Assembly (NCBI GenBank): GCA_013540605.1
Contig: JABVCK010000004.1
Coordinates: 1 to 64,000 of the forward strand
Source of the DNA: Bacillota bacterium
Lineage (GTDB): Bacteria > Bacillota > Clostridia > Ch29
Length of the DNA: 64,000 nucleotides
Direction: 5' to 3'
The notes beneath the pieces were generated by a model. The model searched no databases. It was not told where the DNA came from and worked only from the letters and a program-made list of their open reading frames with translations. Position numbers and translations under genes: made by a program. Shown piece by piece: positions 33,653-42,868 of this stretch. Numbering within the stretch: position 1 is the stretch's first letter; every line of letters starts with the position of its first letter.

Positions 33653-34507
33653 TCAGAATGACCATCCCCGTGACACGCTCTTCAATGCTTTCCGGGCCTG
33701 TGAAATGGTAGCGGCAGTATCGCAAAAATCAAACGCATCCTCCCTTTGCAGAATTTCCATCAGGTGGGCAACCCGCGGCAGCCTCAGGTGAACCCTGCGC
33801 AGGGCGTCGGGCTGTGAAAACACTTGCTTCGGAGTACCCTCGATGCAAACATTCCCCCGGTCCATGACATAAACATAGTCGCAGTAGAGCGGGACAATAT
33901 CTATATCGTGCGTGGACATGACCACCGATATCCCCAGCTGCTCCTGTGTCTCTTTCAACAGCTTCATCACCCCGCTTACGCCCATGGGGTCAAGTCCTCC
34001 CGTGGGTTCATCCAGCACCAGCACCTCCGGCTCCATCGCAAGGACTCCTGCGATTGCAGCCCGTTTTTTCTGGCCGAAGCTCAAACAGTGGGTGGGCTTG
34101 TCCTTAAGATCAAGGATGCCTGTTCTTTCCAACCCAAGCTCAACCCTGCGCCGGACTTCCTGCTCCGGGAGCCTGAGATTCATAGGCCCGAAGGAGACAT
34201 CCTGGTAGACGCTGGCAGAAAACAGCTGGCTGTCAGGGTCCTGGAACACAAGGCCCACTGCCCGCCGCAGCTCTTTCAGACCCTTATGCGAGTAGTCTAC
34301 CGCCTTCCCGTCGAAGATCACCTGTCCGGAGGTAGGCTTTAGAATACCGTTGAAGTTCATGAAAAGCGTCGATTTCCCGGCTCCGTTGCCGCCCAGTACG
34401 GCAGTCGTTTTACCGCGCGGGATCTTAAGGTTTATCCCCTTCAGCGCGTGGGTTCCGTCGGCATATATATAATGTAGGTCCTTGACCTCCAGTATGGTCT
34501 CATTCAT
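33653..34507 (-). CDS. cbiO: Cobalt ECF transporter ATPase CbiO
   Basis: The 284-residue ABC ATPase has Walker A GGNGAGKST (about 36-44), the Q-loop VGLVFQDPDSQLFSASVYQD typical of ECF ATPases, the signature LSFGQKKRAAIAGVLAM and Walker B VLVLDEPTGGLDP. It energises cobalt uptake together with CbiQ, CbiM and CbiN. It overlaps cbiQ by 4 bp and is the last gene of the cobalamin operon. The C-terminal extension (about 230-284) is usual for CbiO. Confidence 0.95.
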   Translation of the reverse strand: MNETILEVKDLHYIYADGTHALKGINLKIPRGKTTAVLGGNGAGKSTLFMNFNGILKPTSGQVIFDGKAVDYSHKGLKELRRAVGLVFQDPDSQLFSASVYQDVSFGPMNLRLPEQEVRRRVELGLERTGILDLKDKPTHCLSFGQKKRAAIAGVLAMEPEVLVLDEPTGGLDPMGVSGVMKLLKETQEQLGISVVMSTHDIDIVPLYCDYVYVMDRGNVCIEGTPKQVFSQPDALRRVHLRLPRVAHLMEILQREDAFDFCDTAATISQARKALKSVSRGWSF

Positions 34508-35298
34508 CCAAGCCGCCCTCCTTCATACTGCCTTAAAAACAGCGTAATCACGATAAGAATAATATTCACAGCCAGCGGCGCAAAATATCCCGCCCAATGC
34601 CTTTGATAAGGTTCCTCGAGTACGTTCAATTCACCGTCGTACCCCCTTGCTTCCAATGCGGTATAAAGCTCGTCGGAGCGTCTATATGCCCGGATGAAAA
34701 GGGTTGAGGCAAGCCCGCCGAGGGAACGGTATCCTGAGTTGAGGCTTGCATAGCCCAGGCGGGAATTCTGAGAGTTGAAAATGGTTTCAGCCGTTTCAAA
34801 CAGGACAAAAATAAAACGGTACACAAGTCCCATCATTTCAACCATGAGTTTGGGCACTCCAATTCTTTTAAAGGCCGAAAGCATATCCACCAGAGGCGTG
34901 CTGAGGGACAGATAGTACAGGCAGGTGACCGAGCCCAAGGCCTTTAAAAAGAGCCGTCCTGCATCCCTAAGCCCCTGCTGTGAGATGCCTACCCATACAC
35001 CTGCCATAGGCAGAGACACCAGCATGATGCCCGGATCTTCGGAGATTTTTACGGCAACGGTCAAAACACCCACAAGCAGAAAAGACATGGGGATGGCCAG
35101 CAGCTTCATCAAGAAGTAAAGGGAGGTTCCTCCCCTGAATACGGTGATACCTCCCATCAAGACAAGAACCGCAGCAGATATAACATTGGAATCGGCCCAA
35201 AGACACATCCCCAGTGTCAGAACCGCAAAGAAAAGTTTCTGCATAGGATCCGTCTTCTTCAGTTTAGAACGGTAGGCATACCGGTCTATATGGATCAT
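34504..35298 (-). CDS. cbiQ: Cobalt ECF transporter membrane component CbiQ
   Basis: The 264-residue protein is the T-component of the transporter, with about five or six membrane segments. The coupling-helix region between helices carries EMMGLVYRFIFVLFETAETI and a second A-R-G type motif, YTALEARGYDGELN. It links the ATPase to CbiM/CbiN. It overlaps both neighbours by 4 bp, which shows tight translational coupling. Length and motifs are normal. Confidence 0.94.
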   Translation of the reverse strand: MIHIDRYAYRSKLKKTDPMQKLFFAVLTLGMCLWADSNVISAAVLVLMGGITVFRGGTSLYFLMKLLAIPMSFLLVGVLTVAVKISEDPGIMLVSLPMAGVWVGISQQGLRDAGRLFLKALGSVTCLYYLSLSTPLVDMLSAFKRIGVPKLMVEMMGLVYRFIFVLFETAETIFNSQNSRLGYASLNSGYRSLGGLASTLFIRAYRRSDELYTALEARGYDGELNVLEEPYQRHWAGYFAPLAVNIILIVITLFLRQYEGGRLG

Positions 35299-35621
35299 AC
35301 CGCCTTCCCGTCCACCTTTCTGCGCGCTCCCTTTAGATAACCCAGCCCGAAACCGATAACCCCTGCACCGATGGCTGCCTGGAGCACGAACAGGAGGCTT
35401 TCGATTTCACCGCTGGGTGGCTCAAATACCGGTGAAAACCAGGGTTCATAACCAGGGTTTATCTCAGCAATCAATTCTTCAGCCTCGCCGTCAGCTCCGC
35501 CGAATTCCGCATCTCTGACTACGAACAAAGGTAAGACGGTCAATGCGACAACCAGAAGCACCAGAATCAGGTTTGTAACAGCAACGTTCTTCTTTGTCTG
35601 TTTCACAGCTTCATCTTGCAT
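35295..35621 (-). CDS. cbiN: Cobalt transport protein CbiN
   Basis: The 108-residue protein has an N-terminal membrane helix ([18 protein letters not shown]), an extracytoplasmic loop starting [20 protein letters not shown] and a C-terminal helix ([20 protein letters not shown]). This is the CbiN layout, and the loop inserts into CbiM to assist metal loading. It overlaps cbiM by 11 bp and cbiQ by 4 bp. Confidence 0.93.
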   Translation of the reverse strand: MQDEAVKQTKKNVAVTNLILVLLVVALTVLPLFVVRDAEFGGADGEAEELIAEINPGYEPWFSPVFEPPSGEIESLLFVLQAAIGAGVIGFGLGYLKGARRKVDGKAV

Positions 35622-36366
35622 GGTTCAAACCTCCTTCGAAACTAACCCTTAAGTCTTTTAACTCATCCTTACCGTAAGCGGCAATGGCATTGAAAACCAT
35701 CACCGTCAAAATGCCCTCGCTGATTGCCAGGGGAATCTGTGTGACCGCGAAAACCCCCATAAACTTAACGAGAGAAGCGGCAAATCCTCCCGTCTCTGCC
35801 GGGAAGGCAAACGCCAGCTGTACCGATGTTACTACATAGGTCAGCAGGTCGCCCAGGGCGGCCGCAAGAAAAACCGCCATCCACTGGGGCCTCCCTGCCT
35901 TCTTCACCAGCTTGTAGGTTGCAAAGGCTACCAGCGGACCCACCACCGCCATGGAGAAGGTATTGGCTCCAAGGGTCGTAATGCCGCCGTGCGCCAGCAG
36001 TATGGCTTGAAAGAGAAGAACGATCAAACCCAGTACGGTCATCGCCGTGGGTCCGAAAAGGATAGCTCCCAGCCCCACGCCGGTCGGATGCGAACAACTC
36101 CCTGTTACCGACGGCAGCTTGAGTGCAGAAAGCACGAAGGTATAGGCCCCCGCCATTGCCAGTAGTATTTTCAGGCGTGGGTTGCTGCGCATGGTCTTAC
36201 TGATTGAAAACAGCCCCAGGATGACAAACGGAAGCGAAAGGATACCCCATGAAACGCACCATACCGGGGGCAGAAACCCTTCCATGATGTGCATGGCGGA
36301 AACAGCCTGCGGCATCAGTAGAGCCATGAACAACAAACCCCAAAACAACTGTTTCTTTGTTGACAT
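35611..36366 (-). CDS. cbiM: Cobalt ECF transporter substrate-binding component CbiM
   Basis: The protein of about 251 residues has a signal peptide followed by [17 protein letters not shown]. The Met-His N-terminus exposed after cleavage coordinates the metal in CbiM/NikM. Another conserved metal and gating block is [20 protein letters not shown]. Six or seven membrane helices follow. The start is ATG 36366 behind gaggag; an ATG three codons upstream is possible. Co(II) is the expected ion because the gene lies in a cobalamin operon. Confidence 0.94.
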   Translation of the reverse strand: MSTKKQLFWGLLFMALLMPQAVSAMHIMEGFLPPVWCVSWGILSLPFVILGLFSISKTMRSNPRLKILLAMAGAYTFVLSALKLPSVTGSCSHPTGVGLGAILFGPTAMTVLGLIVLLFQAILLAHGGITTLGANTFSMAVVGPLVAFATYKLVKKAGRPQWMAVFLAAALGDLLTYVVTSVQLAFAFPAETGGFAASLVKFMGVFAVTQIPLAISEGILTVMVFNAIAAYGKDELKDLRVSFEGGLNHAR

Positions 36367-36413
36367 ACGGATCACTCCTCGTAAAGATATTGAATTTAGA
36401 ACTGATTTGCGGT

Positions 36414-37148
36414 TTAAGCCTCAACCCTGCAGCACTGCCTTAAACCCAGTAAAAACAGCCCTAAGAAATAGATTGCTGGCACCACGATATGTATCCAATT
36501 CACACCTCCCCCTGTTGAAATTCCTCTCAAGCCCTGGCTGGTATGGGTTAATGGCAGAATATAGATTATATATCTGATAGCCCCCGGAATGCTATCCGGA
36601 GAAAAAAAAGTGCCGCATAAGAAAACCATCGGGGTTAATATAAAGGTGCCGAAGCGGTTCATATCAGTATGGGACTGCACCACCAGAGCCGCATAAAAAC
36701 CAAGGGCTGAAAACACAAGGGAATTTAAGAACATGATCAGTATAAACCACACATTTACCCTGACCATGCTGCCAAACAGTAGAGAAATCAGCAGAATGAC
36801 CGTTCCCGCATACATCCCCCTCAGCGCACCGGCCAGTATCTTCCCCGCGGTAATGCTGATAACTCTGACAGGCGCTATGATATACTCCTGGAAGGACCTG
36901 TCATAAAGCCTGTGAATGTTCAATTGGACCGCAACGGCATTATAGCTGCTGTTCATGGTGGTCAGCGCGATAATTCCCGGAATGAGAAACGCCATATAGG
37001 GCTGGCCTTCCACCTGGACACCTCTTCCCATACCCCAGCCAAAGGCAATCATGTAAAGCACCGGTCCGATGAGCGCTGCCGAGGTAATCTGCCAAAACCT
37101 CCTTTTAAAAAACACCCATTCATTCCATAGTACAGGCAACAGCTCCAT
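36414..37148 (-). CDS. ABC-2 type transporter permease
   Basis: The 244-residue protein has six membrane segments and the ABC-2 pattern of drug or polysaccharide exporters: [35 protein letters not shown] and the later [20 protein letters not shown], as in NodJ/DrrB-like proteins. The partner ATPase is encoded just upstream (1-bp gap). Why an exporter sits inside the cobalamin operon is unclear. Export of an intermediate or metal complex, or unrelated insertion, are both possible. Confidence 0.85.
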   Translation of the reverse strand: MELLPVLWNEWVFFKRRFWQITSAALIGPVLYMIAFGWGMGRGVQVEGQPYMAFLIPGIIALTTMNSSYNAVAVQLNIHRLYDRSFQEYIIAPVRVISITAGKILAGALRGMYAGTVILLISLLFGSMVRVNVWFILIMFLNSLVFSALGFYAALVVQSHTDMNRFGTFILTPMVFLCGTFFSPDSIPGAIRYIIYILPLTHTSQGLRGISTGGGVNWIHIVVPAIYFLGLFLLGLRQCCRVEA

Positions 37149-37149
37149 A

Positions 37150-38016
37150 CTAACCTCCTACCCCGTGATTCGTCAGCTTCAGAAACAGGTCCTCCAGGTT
37201 GCTCCTGCGGACTACCAGCTCTCCCCCAATCTCCCTGGCCCGGCTTAATGCTTCTTCCTCACTGGGGAAAAAACCGTACCGTGTTTTACCCTCTTTAAAA
37301 GTTTCCAGGACATACGCCCCAACATGCTGCTTCAATTTTTCAGGGTTGCCCTGTGCAATAATTTTGCCATGGTCCATCAATGCAACAGTATTGCAGAGTA
37401 CCTCGGCTTCTTCGATATAATGGGTGGTGAGGAGTACCGTAAGCCCTTGCCGGTTCAGGTTTTTAAGAATATCCCAGATGCTTCTTCTGCCTGAAGGGTC
37501 CAGGCCAACGGTAGGCTCATCCATAAACAGGACGGATGGTTCATGCATCAGGGCCCGGACAATCATGAGCCTTCGCTTCATGCCGCCGGACATATGGCCC
37601 GCAAGCTTTTTCCGGTGTTCCGAAAGACCTGAAAATTCAAGGAGTTCCTCGATTCTCTGTTTTCGCCTTTTCCTGTCCATTTTGTGCAGCATACCGTGCA
37701 GTTCCAGGTTCTCTTCAGCCGTCATATCGCTCTGAAGGCTGATATGCTGGGAAACCATTCCCATGGTCTTTTTGATTTCCCGCCTGTTCCGGTTCATATC
37801 AAACCCGTTCATGTTGATGCGGCCTTCGTCAGGCTTCAACAGTGTCGTCATCATGCGGAACATGGTGGTTTTCCCTGCGCCGTTAGGTCCCAGGAGCCCG
37901 AAAAAATCCCCTTTTGCGACGGACAGGTCAATTCCATCCACGGCAGCGGTATCCCCGAATTTTTTAACCACATTTCTCAGCTCAATGACATTGTTCAAGA
38001 TAATGCCACCTCTCAA
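37150..38016 (-). CDS. ABC transporter ATP-binding protein (exporter type)
   Basis: The 288-residue protein has Walker A GPNGAGKTTMFRM, the Q-loop GMVSQHISLQSDMTAEENLE, the signature HMSGGMKRRLMIVRAL, Walker B VLFMDEPTVGLDPSG and the H-loop LLTTHYIEEAE. The C-terminal part is that of DrrA/NodI-like exporter ATPases. It overlaps cbiK by 4 bp and feeds the permease gene next to it. The substrate is unknown. Confidence 0.88.
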   Translation of the reverse strand: MRGGIILNNVIELRNVVKKFGDTAAVDGIDLSVAKGDFFGLLGPNGAGKTTMFRMMTTLLKPDEGRINMNGFDMNRNRREIKKTMGMVSQHISLQSDMTAEENLELHGMLHKMDRKRRKQRIEELLEFSGLSEHRKKLAGHMSGGMKRRLMIVRALMHEPSVLFMDEPTVGLDPSGRRSIWDILKNLNRQGLTVLLTTHYIEEAEVLCNTVALMDHGKIIAQGNPEKLKQHVGAYVLETFKEGKTRYGFFPSEEEALSRAREIGGELVVRRSNLEDLFLKLTNHGVGG

Positions 38017-38822
38017 CGGCCCTTACCCGCAGTCTCTCCGTTAACCGCCTTTATGGCCTTTTGCACATAGATGCGGCGGATTGCTTCGTTTTCACCAAGC
38101 CCGTGCATATGCACATCCACCCGGAAACCCTCCCTTTCCAGGACGCCCTTCCAGGAATCATCACCGCCGGCCATATCGTTTTTTGCATGGTCACCCGCCA
38201 CCAGCATGAAGGGCATGAGGCAAACCCTTTGGACGCCCGACATATGAAGCCTGTTCCTGACAGCCTCAAAGGAAGGATCTCCTTCCACGTTGGCGATATA
38301 GGCGTTCAATCCGGCTTCATCCAGACAGCGCTGCAGCCGGTAGTAACTGGCGTTGCTTATATGGTTTGTCCCATGTCCCATAAAAACTACCGCCTCCCCC
38401 GGTCCATTCGGGGTAAGCTGTACTTCCAGAGCCTTAACCACCATAGAATAGTCATCATGATTGTAAAGAAGCGGCTCGCCCAGGCATATACTTTGAAAAG
38501 CCCTGCTCTTTTCACAGTCAATGACGGCGTTTTGCACCTCGTGATACTCAAAACCGGGGATGATATGCAGGGGCTGTACCACAACACGGGTAAAACCTTC
38601 ATCCTTCAGCCTGGCCAGGGCTTCCACCGGACTGTCGACCAGAATCCCATCCCTTTTTGCAAGCTTGTGAACAATGAATTCCGATGTAAAGGCCCTGCGG
38701 GGCTCATAATCCGGCAGCGCTTCATAAATATCCCTTTCAGCGCTTTCGATAGACGATTTCAGCGCATCGTGATAGCTGGTTCCGAAACTGACAACCAGCA
38801 CCGCTTTTTTATCCACGGTCAT
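38013..38822 (-). CDS. cbiK: Sirohydrochlorin cobaltochelatase CbiK
   Basis: The 269-residue protein has the CbiK pattern: an N-terminal VLVVSFGTSYHDAL, the histidine-bearing VVVQPLHIIPGFEYHEV and VVFMGHGTNHISNASY, and a C-terminal CLMPFMLVAGDHAKNDMAG. It inserts Co(II) into sirohydrochlorin at the start of the anaerobic pathway. There is no signal peptide, so it is cytoplasmic. It overlaps its neighbours by 4 bp on both sides. Confidence 0.94.
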   Translation of the reverse strand: MTVDKKAVLVVSFGTSYHDALKSSIESAERDIYEALPDYEPRRAFTSEFIVHKLAKRDGILVDSPVEALARLKDEGFTRVVVQPLHIIPGFEYHEVQNAVIDCEKSRAFQSICLGEPLLYNHDDYSMVVKALEVQLTPNGPGEAVVFMGHGTNHISNASYYRLQRCLDEAGLNAYIANVEGDPSFEAVRNRLHMSGVQRVCLMPFMLVAGDHAKNDMAGGDDSWKGVLEREGFRVDVHMHGLGENEAIRRIYVQKAIKAVNGETAGKGR

Positions 38823-39658
38823 CCACTCCTTCTATCTAAAAAATTATCCTTGCCGTAAGAGCCAACCTCAAGGGGACAATTGACGCTGCCGCTCAGGGGG
38901 ATGAAATACGGGCAGTGATTGTCGGGGTCCTCCAGCACCTTGACCCGGACATGGAATACCTCCGCAATAACCTCTTCAGTGATAACCTCCCGGGGGGTAC
39001 CGCTTTTGTATACGCTTCCATCCTTTAAAACCACCATGGTTTTTGAGTACCTGGCCGCCTGGTTGATGTCATGAAGCACCATGACAACCGTAATGCCAAG
39101 CTCCCGGTTCAGATTTTTCACAAGCTCCAGGACCTCAAACTGGCAGCCGATATCCAGAAAAGTGGTGGGTTCGTCCAGCAGTAAAATCTGCGGCTGCTGG
39201 GCAAGGGCGAGAGCCAGCCAGGCCTTTTGCCGTTCTCCGCCCGACAGGGTCGAGACCAGTCGGTGCTGCAGATAATCAATCCGGGTGGCTGCCATGGCCC
39301 AGTCAACCATCTCAAAATCCTTCGGCTTCATCCGGCTGTTCCAGGCCAGATGCGGCTGACGGCCATAGCTGACCAGATCCCTCACCGTAAAGTCCTCCGG
39401 AACCTTCGGAGCCTGGGGCAAAATGGCCAGCTTCCGGGCCACGCTTCTGGTATCCTGACGGAAGATAGACCTGCCATCCAGATATACCACACCCCGGCAA
39501 GGCCGCATGCTGCGGGACAGGGCTTTAAGCAGTGTGGATTTTCCCGAGCCGTTGACTCCTATAATAGCCACAAGGTCGCCCCTTTCCACCGTTAACTCCA
39601 AATCCCGCAAGATGAAGTTGTCTCCATATCCGAGCGTCAGGTTGTCCGCTTTAAGCAT
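38819..39658 (-). CDS. FecE/BtuD-type ABC transporter ATPase
   Basis: The 279-residue protein has Walker A GVNGSGKSTLLKA, the Q-loop LAILPQAPKVPEDFTVRDLV, the signature TLSGGERQKAWLALALA, Walker B ILLLDEPTTFLDIG and the H-loop VMVLHDINQAARYS. It is the ATPase of a FecCD-type importer with the two upstream genes. In this operon corrinoid or iron/cobalt-chelate uptake is the likely role. Confidence 0.92.
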   Translation of the reverse strand: MLKADNLTLGYGDNFILRDLELTVERGDLVAIIGVNGSGKSTLLKALSRSMRPCRGVVYLDGRSIFRQDTRSVARKLAILPQAPKVPEDFTVRDLVSYGRQPHLAWNSRMKPKDFEMVDWAMAATRIDYLQHRLVSTLSGGERQKAWLALALAQQPQILLLDEPTTFLDIGCQFEVLELVKNLNRELGITVVMVLHDINQAARYSKTMVVLKDGSVYKSGTPREVITEEVIAEVFHVRVKVLEDPDNHCPYFIPLSGSVNCPLEVGSYGKDNFLDRRSG

Positions 39659-40697
39659 CGCTCTTGATCCCCCCTCTCAAAAGGTACAGGAAGAAAGGCG
39701 CGCCCAGTGCGGCCATGATGATACCAACGGGGATTTCCACCGGGTCCATGATCACCCTGGCCACCGTGTCGCAGGCCATCAGCAGGGACGCACCCGACAA
39801 GGCGCTGGCCGGGATCAGGTACCGGTGGTCCGAGCCTATGATGAGCCGTGTAATATGGGGGACTATCAGCCCCACAAAGCCGAGAATCCCGACAATACTG
39901 ACAGCGCTTGCCGCGAGCAGGGAAGCCAAGGCAATAAAGGCCATCCGGGTCCTTTCCACCTTGACGCCCAGGCTTATGGCAATCTCATCCCCCAGCATCA
40001 GGACGTTGAGCTTGGGTGATATGACCATGGCTGCGGCCGTCCCTATCAGGGTATACGGCCACAGTATATAAAAATGCTTCCAGGTCCTGGCGGCCAGCCC
40101 ACCCACCATGAACGACATCACACCGTGAACCCGGTCGGGGAATAGAATCATCAATGCGTTGATGCCCGCTCCAAGGAAGGCGGACACCGCAACCCCTGAC
40201 AGGATAAGGCGCATGGGGTTGATGCCGTTTTTCCAGGCCAGCAGGTAAATCAGGATGGTTGCTGCAAAAGCGCCAAGGAAAGCAAAGGGGGTTACAAGAT
40301 AATAGTAGTTGGGCAGCACTATTAGGATTATGACCGCTGCAAGCCCCGACCCCGAGGACACCCCTATAATGCCGGGTGAAGCCAGCGGGTTTCTCATGAT
40401 GCCCTGCAGTATAACCCCCGAAAGGGACAGGCATATCCCCACAAGGCCGGCCACCAGGGTCCTGGGCAGCCGTATGTTCCATATCACCTGCCTGTTCACC
40501 CCGTCCCCGTCGGACAGAAGGGCCTTTACCACCTCCCCCGCCGGTATGTGCAAGGCCCCGAAGCTTACGCTTAAAACAAGCGAAGCAATGCATAGGCCGG
40601 CAAGGACCGACATCATGGTCAGCCTGTAAACCGTTCTTTCCCGTACGCTTGTTTTTGATGCTTCTACGCGTATGTCCTTCACCGCTGCTCGACCCAT
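39651..40697 (-). CDS. FecCD/BtuC-type ABC transporter permease
   Basis: The 348-residue protein has about ten membrane helices and FecCD landmarks: RLPRTLVAGLVGICLSLSGV, ILQGIMRNPLASPGIIGVSS and FVGLIVPHITRLIIGSDHRY. It forms the channel for a metal-chelate or corrinoid importer. It overlaps the ATPase gene by 8 bp and directly abuts the substrate-binding-protein gene. Confidence 0.93.
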   Translation of the reverse strand: MGRAAVKDIRVEASKTSVRERTVYRLTMMSVLAGLCIASLVLSVSFGALHIPAGEVVKALLSDGDGVNRQVIWNIRLPRTLVAGLVGICLSLSGVILQGIMRNPLASPGIIGVSSGSGLAAVIILIVLPNYYYLVTPFAFLGAFAATILIYLLAWKNGINPMRLILSGVAVSAFLGAGINALMILFPDRVHGVMSFMVGGLAARTWKHFYILWPYTLIGTAAAMVISPKLNVLMLGDEIAISLGVKVERTRMAFIALASLLAASAVSIVGILGFVGLIVPHITRLIIGSDHRYLIPASALSGASLLMACDTVARVIMDPVEIPVGIIMAALGAPFFLYLLRGGIKSDA

Positions 40698-41705
40698 CTA
40701 TTCAAAATTCACTCCCGGGTACAGTATTTTGGCCAGGTATTCTATGGCCTCGGGATACCTTGCGTTGGGTTTGTAGATGAAAAGGTCCTTGGGCAGGTAG
40801 TGGATGTTGCCTTCCTTTACCGCCCTCAGGCCGGCCCAGGCCTGGTTTGATTCAATATCTTCCTTGATCCGCTCCTTGCATTTTTCAACATCCCCCATGG
40901 TTGCAATCAGGATGATATCGGGATCCCTTTCCACGATTCTTTCCATGCTGAACTCCACCCTTGTGGCATCTCCAACCGAAGCGTCCGAGACGATGTTTTC
41001 CGCCCCCAGCATGTTGACCATATCCCCATCCAGTCCGGTTGGCAGCTCACATTGTACCGACTTTGCGGTGGAAAAAAGAATCAGAACCCTGGGTTTTTTC
41101 TGACCGGAAACCCTGTCGATGATGTCTTTGACCCTGTTGCTGATATCTGCAATGCTGGTTTTGAAGATATCCTCCCTGCCGGTCATCCTGGTGAAAAGGT
41201 CAAGGTAATCTATGAAGTCATCATAGACCATATAATTCACATACAGGTACGGAATTTTATTCTGGCCAAAGACATCCTTCAAATCCCTGTGGGCCTGCAT
41301 GGTGGAGGTCATAATGACCAGATCGGGCTGAAGCGCGATAATTCTTTCAATATTGGGACTTCCGACGCTGCCCAGGTCCGCAATGTCCTCGGCCTCCGGC
41401 GGTACGTTTTCAGTGCCGCTTACGCGGGCAATTGCCGTCCCTCCGGCCATGTACCACAGGTCCAGGATGGAATTCATAAGAATGACTACCCTTTGTGGTT
41501 TTTTATCCAGGGTTACCTCATCACCCAACGGGTCGATAACGGTTATCTGGCTTTCGGTTTCGTTTTTGATAAACTGCGGCTTCTCCGTTTCTCCCGGCTC
41601 GTCGGGCTTTCCTGCAGCATTATTCCCGGAGCATCCCGTAAACAGCACGGTTACTATAATGCAAGCCAATAAGAATAACGGCAAACGCCTGATAGGCTTT
41701 CTCAT
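40698..41705 (-). CDS. ABC transporter substrate-binding lipoprotein (BtuF/FecB type)
   Basis: The protein of about 335 residues begins with a lipoprotein signal (hydrophobic LPLFLLACIIVTVLFTGC; the cysteine is the lipidation site). It continues with a class III binding-protein fold (QRVVILMNSILDLWYMAGG, ADLGSVGSPNIERIIALQPD, DIILIATMGDVEKC). It would capture a metal chelate or corrinoid at the membrane for the FecCD permease. The start is ATG 41705 behind ggggagg; a start 11 codons upstream is less likely. Confidence 0.91.
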   Translation of the reverse strand: MRKPIRRLPLFLLACIIVTVLFTGCSGNNAAGKPDEPGETEKPQFIKNETESQITVIDPLGDEVTLDKKPQRVVILMNSILDLWYMAGGTAIARVSGTENVPPEAEDIADLGSVGSPNIERIIALQPDLVIMTSTMQAHRDLKDVFGQNKIPYLYVNYMVYDDFIDYLDLFTRMTGREDIFKTSIADISNRVKDIIDRVSGQKKPRVLILFSTAKSVQCELPTGLDGDMVNMLGAENIVSDASVGDATRVEFSMERIVERDPDIILIATMGDVEKCKERIKEDIESNQAWAGLRAVKEGNIHYLPKDLFIYKPNARYPEAIEYLAKILYPGVNFE

Positions 41706-41746
41706 GCCAATACGCCTCCCCTCTTTCCTCTGATACATAATTTCGC

Positions 41747-42841
41747 CTAAAGCATCTCTTCCTTCAGGGCTTCAATCAAACGCCGGTTGCTTGCCCTATC
41801 TCTGACAGCCACCCGGATATAGCGTTTGCTCAAAAACCTGAAATTGGACGCATCCCTGATCAACACCCCCTTTTTTGCCATTCTATCCTTGAGAGTACCG
41901 GAATCCGGTCCGGTATCCGGCAATCTCAGGAGCACGAAATTGCTATCCGGCCTGAACACCTCAACGCCCCGTATGTCTCTTAATCCCTTGTAAAGCCATT
42001 CCTTTTCCTCTGCCAGCCAAGCAGAGGTCCTGTGCAGATATTCACCCGCTTCAGCGAGAAAATCGCCGGCACAGGCAGCCAGGCTGTTGACCGACCAGGG
42101 CTGCTGTTTCAAACGCATCCGTGCCACCAGTTCTTCTCTTCCAACGCCGTAGCCTAACCTCATCCCCGGCACCGCAAATACTTTGGTAAAGGCCCTTATG
42201 ATAAAGAGATTGTCATACTTTTTTACCAGGTCCACCACGGAATTGCTTGCTCCGCCAACCGTCAGCTCTATAAAAGCCTCATCGATGATTACCATTGTCC
42301 TGCATCGGCAGGCGTGCTCAACAATGAGCTTCATCTCTTCATAGGTCGCAAGCGTAGAGGTTGGGTTGTTGGGATTGCACAGCAGGACGCATTCTATACC
42401 CGCGGATAGTTCGCGCGTCAACCTTTCTGTGTTCAGCCTGAAGCCCTCGTCCTCCCTCAGTTCAAAAAAACTCATGGTAATACCGGCATCCGCTGCCGCC
42501 TTTTCGTACTCCGAGAAGGAAGGGGCAGGAATCAGCATATCCTTCGGCTTTAGCACCCTGAGCAGCAGGAAGATGAGCTCCGAAGAGCCGTTTCCCGGGA
42601 TAATGCTGCCGGAAGGCACACCGGTATAATCCGATAGCCGGCTGCGCAGTCTGCGGTATTCCGGATCGGGGTAATGCATCATCGCGTCAATGTTTGCGAT
42701 CAAGGCTTCCTTTAGGGCCGGCGGTATGCCCAGGGGGTTGATATTGGCGCTGAAGTCCAGTATTTCATGGATTCCCCTGCCCAAAACCTCTGAAGCCCTA
42801 TGGATGTTGCCCCCATGTTCTTCAGCAAAGTTCATCGGCAT
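41747..42841 (-). CDS. cobD: L-threonine-O-3-phosphate decarboxylase CobD
   Basis: The 364-residue PLP enzyme reads EEHGGNIHRASEVLGRGIHE and ILDFSANINPLGIPPALKEA at its start, with PGNGSSELIFLLL, LLCNPNNPTSTLATYEEM, VIIDEAFIEL and the lysine block IIRAFTKVFAVPGMRLGYG. The FSANINPLG block is characteristic of CobD. It makes (R)-1-aminopropan-2-ol phosphate, the linker that CbiB attaches. It follows cbiB, its pathway partner, in the operon. Confidence 0.93.
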   Translation of the reverse strand: MPMNFAEEHGGNIHRASEVLGRGIHEILDFSANINPLGIPPALKEALIANIDAMMHYPDPEYRRLRSRLSDYTGVPSGSIIPGNGSSELIFLLLRVLKPKDMLIPAPSFSEYEKAAADAGITMSFFELREDEGFRLNTERLTRELSAGIECVLLCNPNNPTSTLATYEEMKLIVEHACRCRTMVIIDEAFIELTVGGASNSVVDLVKKYDNLFIIRAFTKVFAVPGMRLGYGVGREELVARMRLKQQPWSVNSLAACAGDFLAEAGEYLHRTSAWLAEEKEWLYKGLRDIRGVEVFRPDSNFVLLRLPDTGPDSGTLKDRMAKKGVLIRDASNFRFLSKRYIRVAVRDRASNRRLIEALKEEML

Positions 42842-42868
42842 GTATAAAACCTCCTATGCGCATTATTT

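Noticed and set aside
38061-38858. A 265-codon plus-strand open frame opposite cbiK
   Set aside because: It is the antisense of a well-conserved gene, has no ribosome-binding site or recognisable motif, and arises from the high GC at third positions.
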